Below the pieces are notes generated by a model. The model was given only the letters and a program-made list of their open reading frames with translations. It was not told the DNA's origin and did no database searches. The position numbers and the translations under genes are program-made. From assembly GCA_035079385.1 (NCBI GenBank), contig JAVHKY010000013.1, positions 12,646,001-12,710,000 on the forward strand: 64,000 bases of DNA, in the 5' to 3' direction. Origin of the DNA: Aspidiotus rigidus (taxonomy: Eukaryota; Arthropoda; Insecta; Hemiptera; Diaspididae). Positions 58,530 through 64,000 of this stretch are shown here, one piece after another; within the stretch, counting starts at the first letter, position 1, and each line of letters starts with the position of its first letter.

Positions 58530-61130
58530 GGGTGACCTTGGAATGCCATGGAGGAACCGAAGTGGACGTCATCTTTATTTCTTGCTCTTCAACAGAAATT
58601 TGTTTTTATTCTTTTTCCCCCTCCTTTAATAATGAAATTGAAAAATATTTTTACTATCTAAGGTTTGGTTTGACGCGCTTTCATATTATTTTTAATATAT
58701 AATATGAAGAAACACTGCAATCAGTATAGCAGACCTTCTTTTAACATTGAATGGAAAACGAGGCCGTTCAAGAGGGACAAACTTCATTGGACAACTCCAG
58801 CGCTGACCAGTTAAGGAAATGGCAGACACCTTACGAGCGGCCTCCAAACTTTACACCAACGATCGTATTGTTAGTCCCTCTTTCTTATTAAACCGAGTTT
58901 CAATAGATGCTGGTGAGATTACGAAACAAAAGGAGCCAGAAACCCACTGACTGCTTAGCTAGCTATAGGGAAAGTTCAAATTGTTCTAACTCCCTGGAGG
59001 AAGTACCTCCGCATCCTTATCTCTTCCTTATAGCTGGAAGCTATCTTCTTTTTTGTTCTGTAAAACTGGGAGGATAAAATTTTTCCAAATCTAAAATTCA
59101 TGTGAAGTCGGGACGTGGATACGAATAGCGCGTCTCTTGTTCTACAACTCAAATTCCCTCTTTCCATAAAGTCGAGCTTCAAATATTTTCTGTGAGTTCA
59201 TATGACGAAAAAAGTCCACCATCGATCGTCCGTAGCATCATGACCGTACTTGTCCAAGGAGAAGCGGCCGCCGGACTAGTTTAGAAACTTGGAAAGCCTG
59301 GCATTTAGAGAAATTCCGCTGATGGACTACATAAGATAGTGAAAAAGGTGATTTGAAAATGACTTTTTAGGGCTTGAAAATATTCTGACCTAGTAAAATG
59401 AGAAAAGCAATGGAATAATTTCAATTTCATCGCATAATCGATCATCGAAATCAAACAAATCTTTCTGATTTGCAATTCTCCTCTTAAGATATTCACGCGA
59501 AAAATGTTTTCAACTTCTCTAATGTCGTCACGAGTGACCTATACGTGTAGGAGATTTTTCACTAAAAGAAAAGAGGAAAAAGAGAAGACGCGTTAATTGG
59601 ACCCAGTCCAAAACTCACGAGTCCTACGGATTTTTCTAAATGCCACCTCACGTAATATTTTCTCTGATAGCTGCGAGCGTTAAAGAACCAATGAGAAGAA
59701 GATGATTTGTTGTGGGCCAATCTTTGCTTGATGAAATATAACTTTTTTCCTCCTCATCAACTACATAAATAACGAATTCAAAACTCGCAAGAATTCCATC
59801 CCTGCCTTGTTTTCGACGGTAGATCTTCTTCCTTAGGGACCCTCGTCCGATCAAATCATTCGGTATCAGAATATTCTCGCTCATTTACTCACACAACAGC
59901 ACATCAAACACAACCAGGTTAAAACAACGATAATTCTTTTAAAAGTAGGTTTATTAACGTTGCTATAATCTCACATCTAGCTGTGGTGGGGGAAGCTGTT
60001 TAATTTCTCTAGCCGTTCTCGCGGTGTAGTTCCTCAGTAGTAGAACGATATGCATAAATTAATTGACAAGGTGGGCATCGTTCCGATCTGAACGTCTTGG
60101 CCAAATATTCAACGAGTAGAAGTACACCGGTAGAGTTTTATGTACCTAACCTCTCGTGAAAATTTTAATTTTGCGACAATTTGACTAGGTGTAAGCGGAA
60201 AATCCTAGTCATGTTATTTTCATTATTGAAAGGCTGTTTGTTCGTGTTGATTTTGGATCCAGTGAGTACCTATAAAATTCATCTAGACATTATGCTTATG
60301 CTGACCGGCACACCGAAGACGCGTCTTCAATGGTACGACTTTGAGGAATTGCTGCGCTACGTGTATTTGTATTTGTGTATGAATCATTTCATAAAAATGG
60401 GGGAATTAAGTGATCGGTATGTCCGAGATCAGAAACCTTAATCACTATAGATATTATTGAAAGTGAATACTCTGGTACAACAGAAGGTGAATATTGTCCG
60501 ATATTTGCAAAGCCAATAACATTAATTTTAAAATTTAGTAACTTGTACTTATTGAGCTAGCAAAAATTTTGAGAATATTTGTGGCAGAAACGAGCTCTCA
60601 AAAAAAAACTGGGCCCTCAGAACTGAATAATTTACTATGAAATATCGTAAAATTTTGTTCGACCCCCTTCCCTAGAAAACTTTCTTATTGGACCCCTTCC
60701 CTCGAAGATTTTCGAACTATATAGTCCTGTATTCTTCACTGCTTCCTGAGGGAAGGCTAGGACGTCAAAACTTGGTTTTGTGAACCTAGAAGTACGAATT
60801 TCAATAGTTTACAGTCTGTTTTCATTTGGTTCCTTCCATCATCCCTGCCCCTCACTGAATTCGGAATATCTTCATCGTCTCTGGAAATTTTTCTAGCTAA
60901 GCCTGATGGAGTCGGATCCATGTCGGTCCACCATCCAACACAGAAGGAGTGCTCTGTAAATCTGTAGTACTCGGAATTTTGATAAAAATGTAGGCCTTTT
61001 CTTCACGCAAACGTCCATTTAATGCAAAGTCACCAATGAAAAATAGGTAATTATTTTTAGAATGATAATTCGAGGAAATTTCAATAAAAAGAAATGGCCG
61101 TAATGAGGCTTCTCCCCAAGATTTGACCCT
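58530..61130. other. Intergenic with two unrecognised short ORFs
   Basis: A minus ORF at 59648-59884 (78 codons, starts MSENILIPNDLIGRG) has a possible GTGAGG donor right at its end. A plus stretch at 60208-60260 encodes a signal-like MLFSLLKGCLFVLILDP followed by a good GTGAGT donor. Neither is linked to a second exon that I can recognise, so no gene is called. Confidence 0.35.
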
Positions 61131-61134
61131 TCCA

Positions 61135-62888
61135 ATATCGTTTTAGAAAAGGACGCAACACTTTACAGCCCCCTATCGACCTCCAACTTGAAATCAACAA
61201 CGCATTCCTTAACAAATCCGCCCTTTGGATCTCCGGGAAGCTTTTCCCAGGGTCTGAAGATACCTCATCTCTACCAAATTATACGATTTTGATCTCCAAG
61301 GCTACCTCTCAAAAATTCTCGAAAGTTTCCTTCACAATAGAACCCTTATGGTAAGAATTCATAAAACAACCTCCTCGACCCTCGCTATCGACAACGGAGT
61401 CCCCCAAGGGCAAGTTTTCAACATTTGACGCCATTCCCCTTTCTCACAATGGTTTTTCGCCGACGACTACAATATATCTGTTTGTTCCGCTAATCCCCAA
61501 AGAGCCCACAGACTCTTTCAAGGAACCCTCAATTCAATTACTGCATGGACGTCGGAAAACGGCTTCAGATTTCCTCTCTCTAAAACCTATTCTGCCATTT
61601 TGAAAAAAGAAATCTTACCTCTGCTATCCAACCTCTAATTTTACAAAACTTCCACCTTCCGTTTCGAAACTAAGGGAAACTCCTTGGATTACAATTCGAT
61701 CAAAAGCTTACTTGGTCACCTTACATTAAAACCGTCATAGCCAAATGCACGCGCACTTTCAACATTATAAAATTCATTTCTCACCCCTAAAAATGCTGTG
61801 ACAGAAAACTTTTCCTCCAACTATACAGAAGCCTCCTCCGCTCTAGATTGGACTACGCCGCCCCAATATATAACTTAACCAACAAATCCCTCCTCGCTTT
61901 ATTTGACCCCATTCAAACCTCCTCCCTCAGATTAACCCTAGGCGCCTACCGTACCAGCCCTGAACTCAGCTTATATACAGACTTGCTGAACCTTTCCTCC
62001 TCTTCCGTGGACTCATCCTTATCTCTAACTTTTAGTCCTCTGACCCAATCTCTCCACCTTCCAATCTTCAACCAAATCTTTCACCCTCCGTATTTACAAC
62101 TGAACTCATGGCCATACATGCCTGCCTTTCCCACCTTTCTCAACTTCCACCCTACGGCAAATATCTTCTCCTCTCTGACTCACTTTCTTCTCTCGACTCC
62201 TTCTCTGACTCATACAACTCTGACCCACTCGCACAACGCATACTGCTCACATTACTCACTCTGGACTCAATAGATACCCAAATAACGTTCCGATGGATTC
62301 CTGGGCACATCAACCTCCCTGAACACAACGCTGTTGACCAAGCCACCAAACATTGATAACCGACAACTCCCGCCTTCCCGTTTCTGTGTACAAAAACCAC
62401 TACTGTTCTCTTATTAAACAATCATGGAAGTCACTCTGGGACAATGAACTTCTTAATAAACTTCTCCTTATTAAAAAAAAATCCTCATCCCCTGGTCATC
62501 CTCCTAAAGGAAATCGAGACGAGAAAAAGTCATTCTCACTCGATTAAGAATTGGTCACACAAGAATTACCTACTTCCACCTAAGCAATCCTCACATAGTT
62601 ACTTCCCCATCTTGCCCCAACTGCGAAGTAGAAAGTTCAACAGTCGACCATTTTTTCAACTCCTACCGCTTTGCACTGCTAGTAATACCAAAGCCCTCAA
62701 AAATAATTCTGACTCTATCTCCTGCTCTTTGCAATATCTGCAACTAACCAATTTTCACTCCTACATCTAACCACTATAGCAACTAAAGTTTTTTAATGTG
62801 CATACTCTGTACTATAATTAAGTTGTATCGCCGAGCCAATAGCTCAAAAGCTCGTTAATAAAAAAAAATAAATAAATAAATAAATAAA
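61135..62888 (+). mobile_element. I-clade-like LINE, 5' truncated, decayed
   Basis: Reverse transcriptase traces DNGVPQGQV (near 61393) and FADDYNISV (near 61465) lead to LTLGAYRTSPELSLYTDLLN (near 61935-61995). RNase H follows (YLLLSDSLSSLDS, TFRWIPGHINLPEHNAVDQA at about 62284-62345), then RIGHTRITYFHLS..CPNCEVESSTVDHFF (near 62548-62660). The frame is broken several times. The 3' end has TTGTATCGCCGAGCCAATAG and an A-rich AAAT tail (62860-62888). It is the most complete copy of this family in the window. Confidence 0.85.
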
Positions 62889-63680
62889 GAACCTTACAGA
62901 CAGGGGAAAGGAAGAAAAAACTTTACTATCCAAACAACAAATCGAAAAACTTTCTCTTACACAGGCCTCTTCATGGAGACCCAGCTAAAGCCTTTTTATG
63001 TCAAGGGGCATGACTAGTCATACCATTCAGCTAGGATCTGGAGTCGTGAAAGTGAATGCGAATAAAAGAAGTTGTAGCAGTAGTTTTAAAAAATTTCCAA
63101 AAATACCAATCTAACTTTTTGTACCGTAAGAAGAACTTCGTTCAAAATTGTCAAGATTATTTTCCAATATCGATCCACAGCTTCAGAATCACGAAGTAGG
63201 GAATTGTAAAACTACTTGTCCTCAGTTTCGTGAGATATAAACGACTTCATACTTGTAAAGTTTTGTCTGTACAATAAGCATCAATAATAACTCGAGTAAT
63301 CTGTATGAAACTTTTTTTCCTCGAATGAATTGTAAAGATACGAAATGAGGTTTATCAATTGGCCAAAATAGGTCTTTTTTCTCAGATAACGATGATGTGT
63401 AGATAGGAAATCAAATCACCCGAAAATATTTAAGAAAATGATTCATCTCACGATACAAAGTGTGGAAAACGATATCAACTAGAATTTTACAACTAAATTC
63501 GACCTGACTTGAATTACAGAGACAATATAGGCTGAAAAATTTACTGAAATATTTCCTTGAATTAGAGGAAAAACTCGCAACCTACTTTGTTCACAGCTCG
63601 CAGATTCGACTTCGTTAATCGATTATTTGGTCGAAATTTTTCATAAAATTTTTCGAAGTCCCTGAAGTATCAGAACTATA
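62889..63680. other. Intergenic, no gene seen
   Basis: AT-rich sequence between the LINE tail and the Penelope-like fragment. Confidence 0.4.
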
Positions 63681-63684
63681 AACG

Positions 63685-64000
63685 GTCGCCGATTGAATTC
63701 CTCCTCCTTTCTCAAGGCTGTCTCTCCCCCAACGTCTGCCAGATCAATGAACTGGTTTATAGGTACGTCTTTCGGGTCACCATGGGAGTCGCTCATTTTT
63801 GAGGTACCTATTTATGAAAAGAGCTCCTGCAATCTAACCACCCATGTTACTCTTTGGCGCCGTTGCGTGAACGATATCCTTTGTATAAGGCACGAATTTG
63901 GCAACACATCTCTGCGTCCCTCTCTCATTATAATGGTTTGTACCATACCATTGAACTGAGTGTTTAGATTTGTGGTGAGAAAATAAATTTTCTTGATATC
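63685..64000 (+). pseudogene. Penelope-like element reverse transcriptase, decayed, partial
   Basis: FGSPWESLIFEVPIYEK resembles the G.PMGSPLSPLLAEI region. LWRRCVNDILCI stands where FWxRYVDDIxxxW is expected, and after a frame change YNGLYHTIELSV, a stop, then CGEKINFLDI match the conserved region that follows. This set is typical of Penelope-like elements rather than LINEs. The VDD to VND change, the shift and the stop show it is inactive. It runs off the right edge, where the GIY-YIG endonuclease would be expected. Confidence 0.75.

Overview
The window looks like an insect nuclear chromosome segment. Host genes have short introns (68-170 bp) with GT-AG borders, the background is AT-rich, and mobile elements make up much of the rest. 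Frequent TAGGTACC-like strings and the mix of element families suggest a hemipteran such as a mealybug or aphid relative, but nothing here fixes the species. The host genes are spliced, so I rebuilt them by reading splice sites and matching protein families from memory.

Four host genes can be supported, all on the minus strand. MARCHF5 (30447-33324, seven coding exons) is a RING-CH ubiquitin ligase of the mitochondrial outer membrane. DCLRE1C/Artemis-like (36587-37777, one coding exon) is a metallo-beta-lactamase/beta-CASP nuclease, and an array of near-identical splice-donor units lies just upstream of it. A small three-exon gene (41829-42359) encodes a 95-residue protein with a signal-like N terminus and one clear membrane segment. 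A PEBP-family gene (49669-50912, five coding exons) is complete. These genes share a strand but no obvious pathway.

The rest is mostly repeats. An open non-LTR reverse transcriptase frame runs off the left edge (1-1050, minus). A broken protein-primed family B DNA polymerase of Polinton/Maverick type (8179-10925, minus) abuts a LINE fragment, and a second possibly Polinton-related broken ORF lies at 12049-12640. This whole region is bracketed by a perfect 41-bp inverted repeat (5413-5453 and 12950-12990). Copies of one I-clade-like LINE with RNase H occur at 10.9, 27.3-29.2, 40.3-41.7, 43.2-44.3 and 61.1-62.9 kb. A hAT element with an 8-bp target duplication (53028-54073), two head-to-tail Helitron-like units with a nested MITE (55088-58032), several MITEs, and a decayed Penelope-like reverse transcriptase at the right edge complete the set.

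A modular repeat family recurs throughout (6.4-6.9, 13.2-17.7, 28.4-28.7, 45.7-45.9, 47.2-49.4, 54.1-55.1, 58.0-58.2 kb). It combines a roughly 46-bp unit built on CTATATATGATAGGAGGGGG, CRE-type TGACGTCA palindromes, and an AACAGG-TTC-CCTGTT palindrome module. I do not recognise it as a named family. Together with the DCLRE1C leader array, it is the most unusual structure in the window.
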